Of a stretch of DNA of 64,000 nt, positions 41,141 through 52,500 are shown in pieces. Origin of the DNA: Selenia dentaria (lineage: Eukaryota > Arthropoda > Insecta > Lepidoptera > Geometridae); NCBI GenBank assembly GCA_917880725.1, contig OU862900.1, positions 10,158,385 to 10,222,384 of the forward strand, read 5' to 3'. The translations under genes and the position numbers were made by a program. Below the pieces are notes generated by a model that worked only from the letters and a program-made list of their open reading frames with translations, was not told the origin of the DNA and did no database searches. Positions within the stretch are counted from its first letter, which is position 1, and each line of letters opens with the position of its first letter.

Positions 41141-42418
41141 CCTAGAATTTAGGCATTTTAGACTTTTTCCGGATAGATGAGATGTCTCCAAGATAAATGT
41201 TAAACTTAATAAATTACTCTTCCAAAATAATGGAGTTATGATTGATGGAATTGATCATTGAATAGAGACACTTGCTCTTTGGATTTCTCGTAGACTAAAA
41301 GACGGTTTAGAGATGTCCAAGTCATTGGTTAATATTATCAGTTATCAGTTAATTGTTCAATAAATATTTGTCAATTAATCATGTTATGTTGAAGACATTT
41401 ATCTGTCTGGATATTGTGACTGTTTTATAGAATTAAAGATAGTCCTGCAGATAAAATAAGGAGGTGAAATGAGACACAGGAGCAACAAATTATTTATACA
41501 GTAACAAATTAACAAAACTTAGGAAAAATATTCTTATCTCAGCATTGTGTTTCCAAATCTTATTCAGCGTTAGAAATAAGTGTTAAGGGGGGTAATTTGA
41601 GCTAGAACAGCAATGGAGAGTGTTGTAATTACGTCAAGAGCTCTTAATCCAGCTTATTACGGTCACAAGCCCGTAATGTTGTCCTAGCTCTGGTTATCTA
41701 CAATGATAAATATCCGTAGAATTCTAATTTTTAGGTGAAAACATGAAAATAATTACCTTTACTGAACAACATTTGACCATCATAGATCAAACAAATACAA
41801 CTATGGATATTTACATTTAGTTATTAACAATAATTAACTAATTAAGTTTATGATTTATTATTTTATTGTGTGTGATAATTTTCTGTGTCATTCCATGTCT
41901 TAGGTACAAATGTTCTGCATTTAAATATTTGATTTTGTGTTTACTTGAAGTTATTTACTTGAGGTTATTACAATCTATGCTTTGCGAATTTATAGAAATC
42001 TTATGGCGAAATATAATCTCTAATAGTAACGACAGGATTGGGGTCAAAATGGTATAACAGAATTAGGTCATTTTAATTAACCCTTGCAGTAGGAATAAGA
42101 TTTGTCTTCATGTGCTTACTAGGTACAATTTTATCGTTATAATAATTTATTTCTCTTACAATTAGGATAGGATTGTCTCAGTATTTCCTGAAAAGAACTT
42201 GAGTTACCACGGTTCATAATATTCGGTTCTACCACTATGCGCTAGACGATCACACCTTGGCCATATATAATATTTAATCAGTTCTTCATTCATTAGAATA
42301 GATTTATTATCTGGATAATGTTAAGTTATGATTCGAACTAGTTATTTGTACTTATTTATCTGAGGAATTAAAAAAACGTAGGCCGGAATCATCTAGATAT
42401 TATTAGCTCAGATTAGGG

Positions 42419-42782
42419 GTAGTTACAATTGGTAGTACCGTTCCCAGGATTAGAACTTTAGATTACGGGACGAATAGGCTAGTTACTTTTATCATACAAA
42501 AGTTAGGATCAAAAGGGGGGGGGTTACAATTTGGTGCCGTGACCATGGATGGTTACAATTTGCTGTAGCCGTGACCAGGATAATTACAGTATTGTAGCTG
42601 TGATTAGGATTCTATAAATAGATTTACCATCAATTGAGTGTCAAAATACAGTATAGAATATGAGTAAGATGGTTACAAAGTTGTTGCCGTGACTATGGTT
42701 AGGCATGGATGGTTACAAGTGGGTGACGTGACTATCGATATAGATGAGCTTAGTTACAATTAGGAACCGTAGTTACCAAGGA
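42419..42782 (+). repeat. Repeated LTR-end and primer-site-like units
   Basis: Units of about 30 bases of the form GGTTACAA-TT-GTGCCGTGACCATGGAT begin at 42522, 42551, 42582, 42671, 42711 and 42752, with a weaker copy inside the LTR end at 42419. The first spans the LTR end (GTTACA) and the primer site (TGGTGCCGTGACCATGG, 42532-42547). The others are degenerate copies. Confidence 0.8.
42532..42547 (+). other. Gypsy primer-binding site
   Basis: TGGTGCCGTGACCATG starts three bases after the LTR end and begins TGG, complementary to a tRNA 3' CCA. I cannot assign the tRNA with certainty. Confidence 0.6.
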
Positions 42783-42944
42783 TTGGAAGGCTCTTCACAC
42801 TTAGGATTCCCATGCTAATAAATACCAGAACAGATAAGCGACTTGTTACTACGGGTATAGTGGCGCAGGAATTGATAATAGAATATGTACTTTAATACAA
42901 TAGAAACCTGGTATCGTAAAATCAGGATTCTAAACAATGTTGAT

Positions 42945-43595
42945 AGCAACTACAGCGATTTTGATGAAATTTTGTATGTAGATAAAGTACGGTTATTAAG
43001 CTTTATTGCATATCTGATTTTCTAAAGAAAAGGCGCATAGAACTTAAATTTTAATAAAACGCCATCAACGAAAAATTTAGCTTAGGACTAGATAAATCTA
43101 AATTAAAACTAGGCGGTGGTCTCGTTGTCAGCAGGGTTGATTTTCATTTTTTTTCTCGTATGCGTGGCCGAGTAGGGATCGCTTGTAGATCAAATCTGAA
43201 AATAAAAATAAAGCTCGTTCAGAAAAGAGAATTAAAATGTTACAGATAGAAAAAAAAAGCGGTTTGGGAAACTTGATTGCTTGTACTTTGTGTTTAAATA
43301 TGAAAATTAAGAATTTTCCCGGTGAGATAAAGTTCTAAAGCTACAGTGTGCTAGATTCAATTTCAAAATTTTCCCGCGATTTCAATAAAGCGCCATCTAC
43401 ACGTTTTTAGGTTCATTATGATATATATAAACAGTATAGAATGTTAATAGCTTCCTGGTATAGAGTGACATGATCCAATTAACCAAAGGTACAATTAGTT
43501 CAAAGCTTAGCCAACAGATGGAGCAAAAAAAAAATAAAAAATAAAAAAAATAGCTCGCGATATAGAGTCGAACCAAGCCGCGTCGCGTCTGCTAG
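42945..43595 (+). mobile_element. Helitron-like remnant
   Basis: GCGATTTTGATGAAATTTTGTA near 42957 and a GC-rich end with GCCGCGTCGCGTCTGCTAG at 43577-43595, followed by T-rich sequence, resemble nonautonomous insect Helitrons. The hairpin before CTAG is weak and the 5' end is not identified. Confidence 0.35.
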
Positions 43596-44499
43596 TATAT
43601 ATATATTTATCTTAGGAAGGAAATCAATAAACAATTTATGTCAATAGTTTGACTGCAATTCTTAATAAATAATTAGCCCAGAGCTAGTATAATACAAAAT
43701 ATATTTGACACCTTTTAGTGATGAGTGATGCTTGCTTTTTATTTCATTTAAAACATCTGCAGGACTTGAGCCAGGGCATATTTGAATTACTTATTACGCA
43801 ATTACATATTTGAATACATATGAAGAAAATAAAAAAATAAATAAGAAGCTGAACCTTTTTTGATGAAGCTGGTGTTGTCACTAAGTTAGGTAAAAGTAGT
43901 CAAAAATAGTTTCAATTGCGACAAAAGTATTAGTATAGATTTATTCTTATGTGTCTGTGTGTGTGTATTATTTTATGGAGGAAGTACTTACGGATTAGGC
44001 GAATACTGTTTCGAAGAGTTGCAGCAGTTGGTAGACAGGACAACCCGTAGAACAAAACTTGTATCTAGCAGTCAGGAGTCAGGACACTGAAAATTAGTTT
44101 TAAGAAGTCTTGTAGTAGGTAACAATGATGTGAGTTCGGTGTTGGATTGGTTACAGTTTTATGTTGAATTAAGTTTATAGATTTGTTTTATGTAGTGAAG
44201 TGTGGATGGTGGTGAGAAATGTTTAGGCATATCTCGCCACAATTTGTTGCAGTGAGAATGGACAGGAATCTGAGACAAAAGGGTAGTACATTTTGTGTTT
44301 ATATCAATATGCAGTTAGTCACAGTGTAAAGTACAGAGTATCTTGAGTATGTGGGTTAATTACTAAATAAAGGTTTTGCATTATAGACATAGACAATTAT
44401 TGGAATACATGATAGAAATTTATGAGGTCTTGTTAGCAAATTTAAAGTAGATTGAATGTGATATAGGTTCATAGGAAAGCTTTTAATTATTTTTAGTGT

Positions 44500-44720
44500 A
44501 GGAAACTAGTTCAAAATGGTGATTAACTTGATGATCATGACTGTTGGTGGTAGGCTGCTTTGTGGGCAGAGGGCTGGGTTCGATCCCTACTAGGAACAAA
44601 AACTTGTGTAAATAACATAAATATTGGTGTGCTGGTTGTTGTTGGATGATTATGGTGTTATTATGTGTGTGTCTGTTTTTTGAGACACAGGAAAATGGAA
44701 CAGTATGCGATGAATTTACT
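44500..44720 (+). mobile_element. tRNA-derived SINE-like sequence
   Basis: GGTTCGATCCC at 44577-44587 is a full polymerase III B box in a CTGGGTTCGATCCCTACTAGG arm, followed by AACAAAAACTTGTGT as in insect SINEs. An A-box candidate (TGGTGGTAGGC) lies about 30 bases upstream. No clear target duplication was found. Confidence 0.45.
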
Positions 44721-47700
44721 TTAATTATTATTTTATTGAACTGCAAATCCTAATTTGATCAGGGTCGGAATGCATAGATTTTCTCAAACAGCAAAGTAGT
44801 GAGGTTAGATTGATTGTTCTAGGAGAATTGTTGGAGAGATATTACAGGATACATTTTTATGTTGAACCAATAAGATTTATGGTTATATGTAAATAAGTAA
44901 ATAGCCTTGTAATGAAGGAACTTACAAACTAGAATAAAACACAATGAGTAGAGAGGCGATTATATCATCATTTAGTAATCCAAAATTGAATTAAATTTTC
45001 CCTATGGTGAATGTATGGATTCTGCATGTTTAAGTCTTAGAAACACAATTGCACTATAGTTAGTCGGTCTCGTGAACCGAAGCAGTTTTAGGCAAGGGTG
45101 ATTCTGGCGTCACATATAACAAAAGGATATTGTCCAATTGTCATGTTGTAAGAGTCAGTATGTTTCCACCAAATGAAACTAAATTCCAAGAAGCAGAAAC
45201 ATTGTGAAGGTATCACTTGGGAGACCTGTTAACCGTCAGTATAATTGAAATGTAACTGTGGAGAGTAAGGCAGGTAGATTTGTGTGATGTTCGCATAGTG
45301 AACACTAGAAACATTTACATTTGTAAACGGAACAAAATGCGACCATCGTTTTTTGTCTGTAAGTGCGTGTACTAGCATTTGAAGTGTCCGAGCTATCAAT
45401 ATTTAGAATACGTAAATCATGATAGTATCACCCTTCAGAGAAAATGATGATGATATGAGTATGATATTATGATAGAAGAAGGAATTGTACGGTGAAATAC
45501 ATAGTTGTTTTACGGTGAAATCTTTACGGTGGCCCATGGGTGAAAATCTTGCCTAGTCACTTACTTACATATTTTGTGTACTACAGTGTTCAACAAAAAG
45601 TTAGTGTTAGAAATTATTTAGGCGGGGGGTCGGGGTGAAAATCTTCGTTAAAATTCAAGTGACCAGAAGTGAAAAGAAATTCTATAGTACTGTCCTACCA
45701 TGTAAATATCATCCAGCACTAATTGATCTATGTTGTGAATAAAGATACTAAACAAAAGGTATATTCCTTAAGAGTATTTGACAGTAGGAATATGTTACAA
45801 AAATGTAAATTAAGATTACCAGTTATTTGACAATATGAGGAATATGATGTTATAAAATTTAAATAATAGATTGGAAGCAGCAGGAAAATTAATTAACTTA
45901 ACTTGGTTTGAGGTTGGAAATTGGAATAGACATAGGATAGACGGGATTCAGGTTTAATGTAGGCTTGAATAAGTTTTGTCTTGGGATCTGGAACTCGGTC
46001 AGGTATATGGTAGGATTGAGGCGTAAGAAGCAAGATAAACCTGGAATAAAGGAAAAGGAAACATATAAAAAAATATAGTATGAAACAGTTTTCCAGTTTT
46101 GTTTGTGTCGAAGGCAGAAAGTATCACTATAACAAAAGCTTGGTTAATTAAATACCCAATTATATGACTACTAGTGTGAACAGACGATAAGAAAGTAGCA
46201 TGTTAAAATAGCATCAAGTAGTACGAACATCTTTGCTAGCAAAGCGTCTTTGATTTAATTTGTCATAATCATGAGTTAGATTCCTGAAGTAGGACAGTAG
46301 GTTTGGAAGATTGTTCTTCATTAGAGACTCTATGACTATCTTTTAATTTATAGTTAAATTGAAAAAAAATAAAAAAAAAAAATGCTGAACCGATTTTGAT
46401 AATATATTTTTGTTTGGAAAATAGCCATGGAGGAAACAAGAAAAAAAATACATCCATATTGGTCTAGACATCTTTAAGTAAAGTGAACATTCCTATAAAA
46501 TATACATACTACATAAATCTTTTTTCTGAAGTTAGTTAAATATGTTACAAAACTGTTAGAAGTTACATAACATGCTGAAAAGGTAATTCTAATTACAATA
46601 TACTGGAACTTAGGAACAGTTGGTGAAAAGCAGTTCATTATACATTCTTGTCTTGTTGGGAGTAGAATGATATAATAAAAAATATTAGAATTGATGTGCA
46701 GGAATACAAATGTTTGAACATTAGGCTCATAAGTTATCATAATTATGTCCTGCAGTAAGGGGTATACTATATAGTTAGCAAGCTAGCATGGGGGGCATTT
46801 ATCGGTAGATTTGCCCTAAATAAATCTTTAAAATGGAAAGTTAGTAATGAAATGTATCTATTGCAAATCAATAAAATCTTTTCATTAATAAGGCTAAATT
46901 AATATTGGATTGAATCAGTTTGCATTATTATCATACAAATTTACATAACAGATTAGGTAGTAGAAAATTAAACTTACCGGAAATAAATAAGTAGATTGGT
47001 TGCATTGTGTGTAAGGCCTATTTACTGCAATACTTCGGTAGTGGATATGTGATGAGTCCCAGAGTGCCGGGAATTTATAAATTTTCCGATTAAATATGTG
47101 GTCAGTCATGGTTATGTCCTAAAAAGAAAACGAGAACGTTGTAACACAAGCTTTGCACAAAAACACAATTTCTAACACTTCCAAAAACTAAGTAATTTCG
47201 TTAGTTCAATGCGAGTTGATATTATGACGCCATTTTCTTAGCGCGAAAATCGCAGCAACACAGTATATGCGCTATCTATGCCGGGCGATATGTCCCATAT
47301 CATTCAATCTACGATTATATTAATGTCACTCACCTTTAAAAACGATTCAACACAATAAAATAAGGGTATTGTTCCCGATATTTAATTAAAACAGTATGTG
47401 TTAGAAATAATCTTTGCACGGCGTCACTTTACCACAAATCACAATAGATCAGTATGTGCTCTATGATTCAGTGTTGCCAACTAGAGTTGCCATAATTACC
47501 GTACGGTAGGGAACGCTGCGACTATAGGTCCGGTCCGATTAGCGATGTCGCATCTACTTAATCTGTGTCAATGATGTTCCTTTCGTAATAATTGACTAAT
47601 TGAAATTTTAGATAAGGCTATATGGTACCGTAATAAATATAAAAAAATCAAAAAAAAAAAAAATCTCGTTGTTTTAGGTTCTTACCCAGATAGTCGTAAA

Positions 47701-48000
47701 AATAATAATTACCGAGGAGGCGTCGTTACATGTCAGCTACATTCCGAATCATTAGTTTCCCAAGTATTCGATTATCTGCATTCGAACTATAGCGAGAGTC
47801 TTTGCCGGTTATTGCAATTCCAGGTTGTATGTGAAATTAATGCGGAAGTTCCGAAATCTGTTCCTCGAATTTTTCACAAAATAATATTTACTTAAACATG
47901 ATATGTTTTTGCGGGAAATGTTCCACCCTAAGATTATTTTTATAGGGAATAAATTTGTGATAGAACCTTATGGCGAAACTCTTGAATTAATATAAATCAA

Positions 48001-48035
<35 letters not shown>

Positions 48036-48469
48036 TTGCAAAACAAATTAAAGATTAGAAATAGAATGGATTAATTTACAAAAGGTTTATTTTTACTTTC
48101 ATGTCATCACAACATGTATAGGAAAACAAATAATACAGCAATGTATGTGCTGTTGGCGAATATTTTTTCGAGTTCGTGTGATTGATCGTATTGATCTTTT
48201 AATTATTTTTTCTTCTTAATATATAATATTATTGAATTTTGGCTATGTATATTATGGTATTTGCTCGGAGGTAAAAGAAGTTGCGCTGTTTGTTAGGGAA
48301 ATAAGGGATTTGGAGGATTGCATATAAATTATTAGTGAAGATGGATAGGGTCGTGAGTTACAAGTAGTGTAGGAGATGCGTATCAAATCTTACAATACTG
48401 CTTAAAAGCTTTAAATTAAAATAGTTCATTTTAGTATTTAGTTGTTGTGGGTTTATAAAGGTACTTACT

Positions 48470-48486
48470 GAATTAATTTCTGTAGG
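48470..48486 (+). promoter_or_regulatory. Candidate 3' splice site before gag
   Basis: TTAATTTCTGTAG|G ends at 48485, with TACTGAA nearby as a branch-point candidate. The gag ATG follows nine bases later in the context AACAATGG. Confidence 0.5.
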
Positions 48487-48494
48487 ATTGAACA

Positions 48495-49595
48495 ATGGGT
48501 AGACCAAGGCGCAATTTAAAGAGGAATGTCAAGTATACGGGAGAAGAGTTTATATTGGAAAGGGGGGAGCGAAGTGTTCCAAATGATGAAGCATCTCAAA
48601 ATGAACAAGGGACAAATGGGGCCAGCAAGGCTAAACGTCCAAGATTAGGGAAAGATACTAGACCACATGAAGCTACGGTGGGAACAGGGCTCAAATACCG
48701 ATCTCTACGACGAACCATAGGAGTACTAGCGTCGAAAATAAATGAATTATGTGAAGAAATGAAAACAGTAAAGTCCACGTACGAGTTAGCAAAATCTACC
48801 GAAATCTCGAGTCATTCAACAGGCGACATAACTGAAAATATCATTGAAATAGGAAATGACATTGAAGATAACGCTCAACCGATTCAACGAGAAAGACTTG
48901 AAACGGAGGAACGATGTAAAAATATAACGTACAATGTCAGAAATGTTAATCTAGAGAAACCAAAATTCGGTGATTCTGAAGGTGTACATCCCGTTAATTT
49001 TCTAGAGGACTTGGAGAGGTACATAATCAAAGCAGCAAGAGAGGGCACAGAGTTAGAACTAGTGCAGGATTGCTTGGTAGGAGATGCGAGGGATTGGGCC
49101 CGAGTATATAGGAACAGGTGGGAGAAAATCGAAGACTTCAAACGGGACTTTTTAGCAACTTATTGGGGGGAAAAATCTCAAAACGATTTACGCAGAACAA
49201 TAGTACAGAGCACCTGGGACAGGACGAAAACCCCTTTGATGCTTACGCATTTCCTAAGAATTTCGGGGAAAGCGCAAATGCTACAATATAAAATCCCGGA
49301 GAAACAGTTAGTTGCAGATATAATGCGTCATTACCCAAAATATATCCAACAAGTCTGGACTACCTCAAAATCAGAGAATATCATAGAGACGGCAGAATTC
49401 CTGAGGGAAATGGACGATATTAGCAAGCAAGAGTTGCATACCTATGCATCTGCAAACCAAAGTCAATCTAATTCACCTGCACAAAATAAAGGGTTGGATA
49501 AAAGAAAGAAGGACTTACAACGAGATTATCAAAGATGGCAGAAACCGAAGGAAGTGAACGAGGTAGCAGTTGTTGAGGAAGAATCGTTAAACTAG
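48495..49595 (+). CDS. Gypsy gag, 366 aa
   Basis: Capsid-forming structural protein. A basic start (RPRRNLKRNVKYTG) and a helical segment (about residues 70-100) precede a capsid-like domain at about 150-310 with FGDSEGVHPVNFLEDLERYI, DARDWARVYRNRWEKIEDFKRDF and LRRTIVQSTW. No CCHC knuckle is present; the C-terminus is lysine/arginine-rich (KGLDKRKKDLQRDYQRWQKPK) and may replace it. The last codons read TCG TTA AAC TAG, so the frame ends on a GTTAAAC heptamer. The start is the only ATG in good context after the candidate splice acceptor. Confidence 0.85.
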   Translation: MGRPRRNLKRNVKYTGEEFILERGERSVPNDEASQNEQGTNGASKAKRPRLGKDTRPHEATVGTGLKYRSLRRTIGVLASKINELCEEMKTVKSTYELAKSTEISSHSTGDITENIIEIGNDIEDNAQPIQRERLETEERCKNITYNVRNVNLEKPKFGDSEGVHPVNFLEDLERYIIKAAREGTELELVQDCLVGDARDWARVYRNRWEKIEDFKRDFLATYWGEKSQNDLRRTIVQSTWDRTKTPLMLTHFLRISGKAQMLQYKIPEKQLVADIMRHYPKYIQQVWTTSKSENIIETAEFLREMDDISKQELHTYASANQSQSNSPAQNKGLDKRKKDLQRDYQRWQKPKEVNEVAVVEEESLN

Positions 49596-52500
49596 ACGAG
49601 GCTGGACATGTGGTTCCCGAGTCAGCCTCAAGGATAGGGAACACGGCATTAAATATTATGTTAAAAAAGGGTTGGGTACCAGGGCAAACCCTAGGAATAA
49701 ATGATAGAGGGCTTAAGATACCCATACAGGTAAAAGGTAGGAAAAGTGGAATAGGGTTAGGGTATGAAACTCAACAGTTAAATAAATCAAGCATTTTACA
49801 AGATATAGTAGATGTTTTAAAGACCAAAGACGAGCGAGAATTAAGCGGAAGGATTCATACCGTATTTTCCGATTTTGAAGAAGATGACCCACAAAATAAA
49901 TATATAAATTATAAATCGGAGGTAGAAGTTCAAATATTTGAATATGAGGTCATGGGGTTAGTGGACACAGGCAGTGACATTACGTGTATTTCAGAGGAAT
50001 TTTGGCAAAAGCTAAAACAACAGAAAACGCGAAACATACCAATACTTCCCATCAAACCATTCCAAATAAAAACCGCGGTAGGTCACAAAAGTGTTGAAGT
50101 TAGAAATATAGTTCTACTACCTGTAAGGTTAGGTACCAAAATATTTGACATAGGGTTCGTAATAGTTCCGGGACTAGTTAACCATCTCATTTTAGGTTTT
50201 GATTGGCTCAAATCAAATGAGGTAACCATAAGTTTAGATAGCAAGCAGTGTGGGTTATTATTCAACATAGGTAACGAAAAACAATTGGTACGGTTTCATG
50301 ATTGCGCTAAAGTAACTGGGGAAAATCAGGGACTTTTAATGAGAAGAGAAATAGAAAACAAATTAGAAGGATTGGACGGAGAACAAAGAACTGAAGCAAG
50401 AAAGGAATTAGAAAGTTTATTGAGGAAATTTGACAATTTATTTTCATCTGAGTTGGGGAAAGCAAATTGTTACGAACATAAAATAAAAATGGAACCACAT
50501 TCACCGATAGTTAAGAAGTCTTATCCAATACCATATGCTTATAGGGAGAAAATGGCACAGAAACTAAACGAAATGGAAAGCCAAGGTATAATTAGTAGAG
50601 CTTCAACTCCATATTGTAGTCCACTTACTTTCACTTTGAAGAGAGATGGCTCCTTAAGAGTATTATTAGATGCTAGGGAGATTAATAAATTTATGGTAGC
50701 AGAGACGGAGAAACCCCCTTTACAATTGGATGTTTTAAACTCATTTCACGGCGCAAACTATATAAGTATAATCGATTTGAACAATGCATACTTTCAAATT
50801 CCAATTTGTGAGGATAGCAAGAAGTATACAGGTTTCACATTTAACGGCAAATCTTATGTGTATAACGTTTTACCGCAAGGATTGAAGACATCAGTAGGAA
50901 GTTTTAGTCGGGCAATGGATATGATATTAGGTCACGAAGTCAGAGAATACTGCGTTAATTATTTAGATGACCTTGCTGTCATAACTACTGGAAATCTAAA
51001 GAAGCACATTGAGCATTTGAATGTAGTATTAGAAAAGTTAAGTTCCGCAGGTTTAACGTGCTATTTACAGAAGTGTGAGTTCTTTTGTAAAGAAGTGAAG
51101 ATGCTAGGTTATGTAATTTCGACGGAAGGTTTGCGCACTGATCAAGATAAGGTTAAGGCTATACAGGATTTCCCCGTACCAAAGAAGATCAAACATGTCA
51201 GAGCTTTTTTAGGGTTGTGCAATTTTTACAGAAGATTCATTCCTGGTTACAGTTTACATATATTACCGTTATGCGAACTACTAAAAAAGGAAACCGAATG
51301 GAAATGGGGAGTAGGTCAACAAGAGGCATTTGAAAGTATTAAAAGATTGTTCATTAACACTATATTACTACATCACCCGGATTTCAGTAAGCCATATTAC
51401 TTGCAGACTGATAGCTCAGGAATTGGGTTGGCTGGAGTACTTTATCAGTTGGACGATGAAGGTAACATGAGAATAATTGGGTTCCATAGTAAGGCTTTAA
51501 GGGGAGCGCAGCTGAACTGGACGGTCACAGAGCAGGAATTTTTTGCGGTGATAAGTTGCCTAGAAAAATTTGAAACATACCTGCGAGGGACTAAAGTTAC
51601 GATAAGAACCGATCACAAGGCGTTAACATTTGTAAAAACCTGGAAACTATACAATGCTAGGGTAACTCGATGGATAAATTATTTAGAAAACTTTGAATAT
51701 GAAGTTCAACATATAAAAGGGAAAGATAATATAGCGCCAGATATTCTATCTAGGTATCCTCCAGAAAGTGATTTGTTACAAGAGGACAAAATTAAAAATC
51801 CTGAAATTTTGTACATGGGCGTAACAGTTAATCAAAGGTTATTGGAAAATTTAGCTAAATTACCAATCTTACAGAAGGAAGACAAAGAAATAGGAGAATT
51901 ATTGAAACGTATGCAAATGGGGACTAAACAGTCAGACAAGGGAGACAAATTAGTAGAAAGATGTATAAAAAAGAACGAGGTTTTATATTTTAAACCAGGC
52001 CAAGGGTTAGAACCAGTGATATATTTGCCGGAAATCTTGAGGGTCGATATAATAAATCAAGTTCATGCAGAAATGGGTCATCAAGGTGCATACAAAGTGA
52101 TTAAATATATTAGAGACAGATTTTATTGGAGGGGGTTAACTCGGCAGACCAAACGGGTAATAAGAACATGTCACGACTGTCAAATAACAAAAAACGAGAC
52201 AGTAAAATATGTAGGACCTTGCCGCTCAATAATTACCGAAAATATAGGGGATCTGGTTATGGTGGATTTATACGGGCCTTTACCGGCAGGACAGTTTGGA
52301 ATGAGTTACATTTTAGTCATACAAGATTCGTTCAGCAAATTTGTAAAGTTTTATGAGCTAAGAAAAGCAACAACTACAGCAGTATGGGGTCGGATGAAGA
52401 AATTCTTTGACATCATAAAACCAAAAGCCGTTATGTCAGACAATGGTTCACAATTTGCCAGCAAAGTATGGAGAGAGAACATGAAAAGAGAAGGAATTAA

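Larger units (their letters stand above)
40216..42528 (+). repeat. Gypsy 5' LTR, 2313 bp
   Basis: Contains two related modules with ATTGG (inverted CCAAT) and GTCGGAGAC (about 40713-40772 and 40857-40921), a TATA box at 40952, and a GTGAAAAGTGAAAT-type repeat after the likely start site. A strong 5' splice site is at 41135. A 63-codon frame (41866-42057) recurs in both LTRs but looks incidental. Confidence 0.95.
42783..48494 (+). other. Gypsy leader, 5.7 kb noncoding
   Basis: No gene is visible. Inside are a Helitron-like remnant (42945-43595), a tRNA-derived SINE-like box (44577), a second Helitron-like phrase near 46383 (GCTGAACCGATTTTGATAA) and homopolymer A runs near 47650 and 48006. Minus-strand frames of 60-90 codons (44483, 46269, 46474, 46915) have no motif. 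Most of this stretch lies in the proposed intron. Confidence 0.55.

Noticed and set aside
41866..42057. 63-codon frame, repeated at 57634-57825
   Set aside because: It repeats only because it lies in both LTRs. Composition is leucine/isoleucine-rich from AT-rich DNA, there is no motif, and it lies in the proposed intron/leader.
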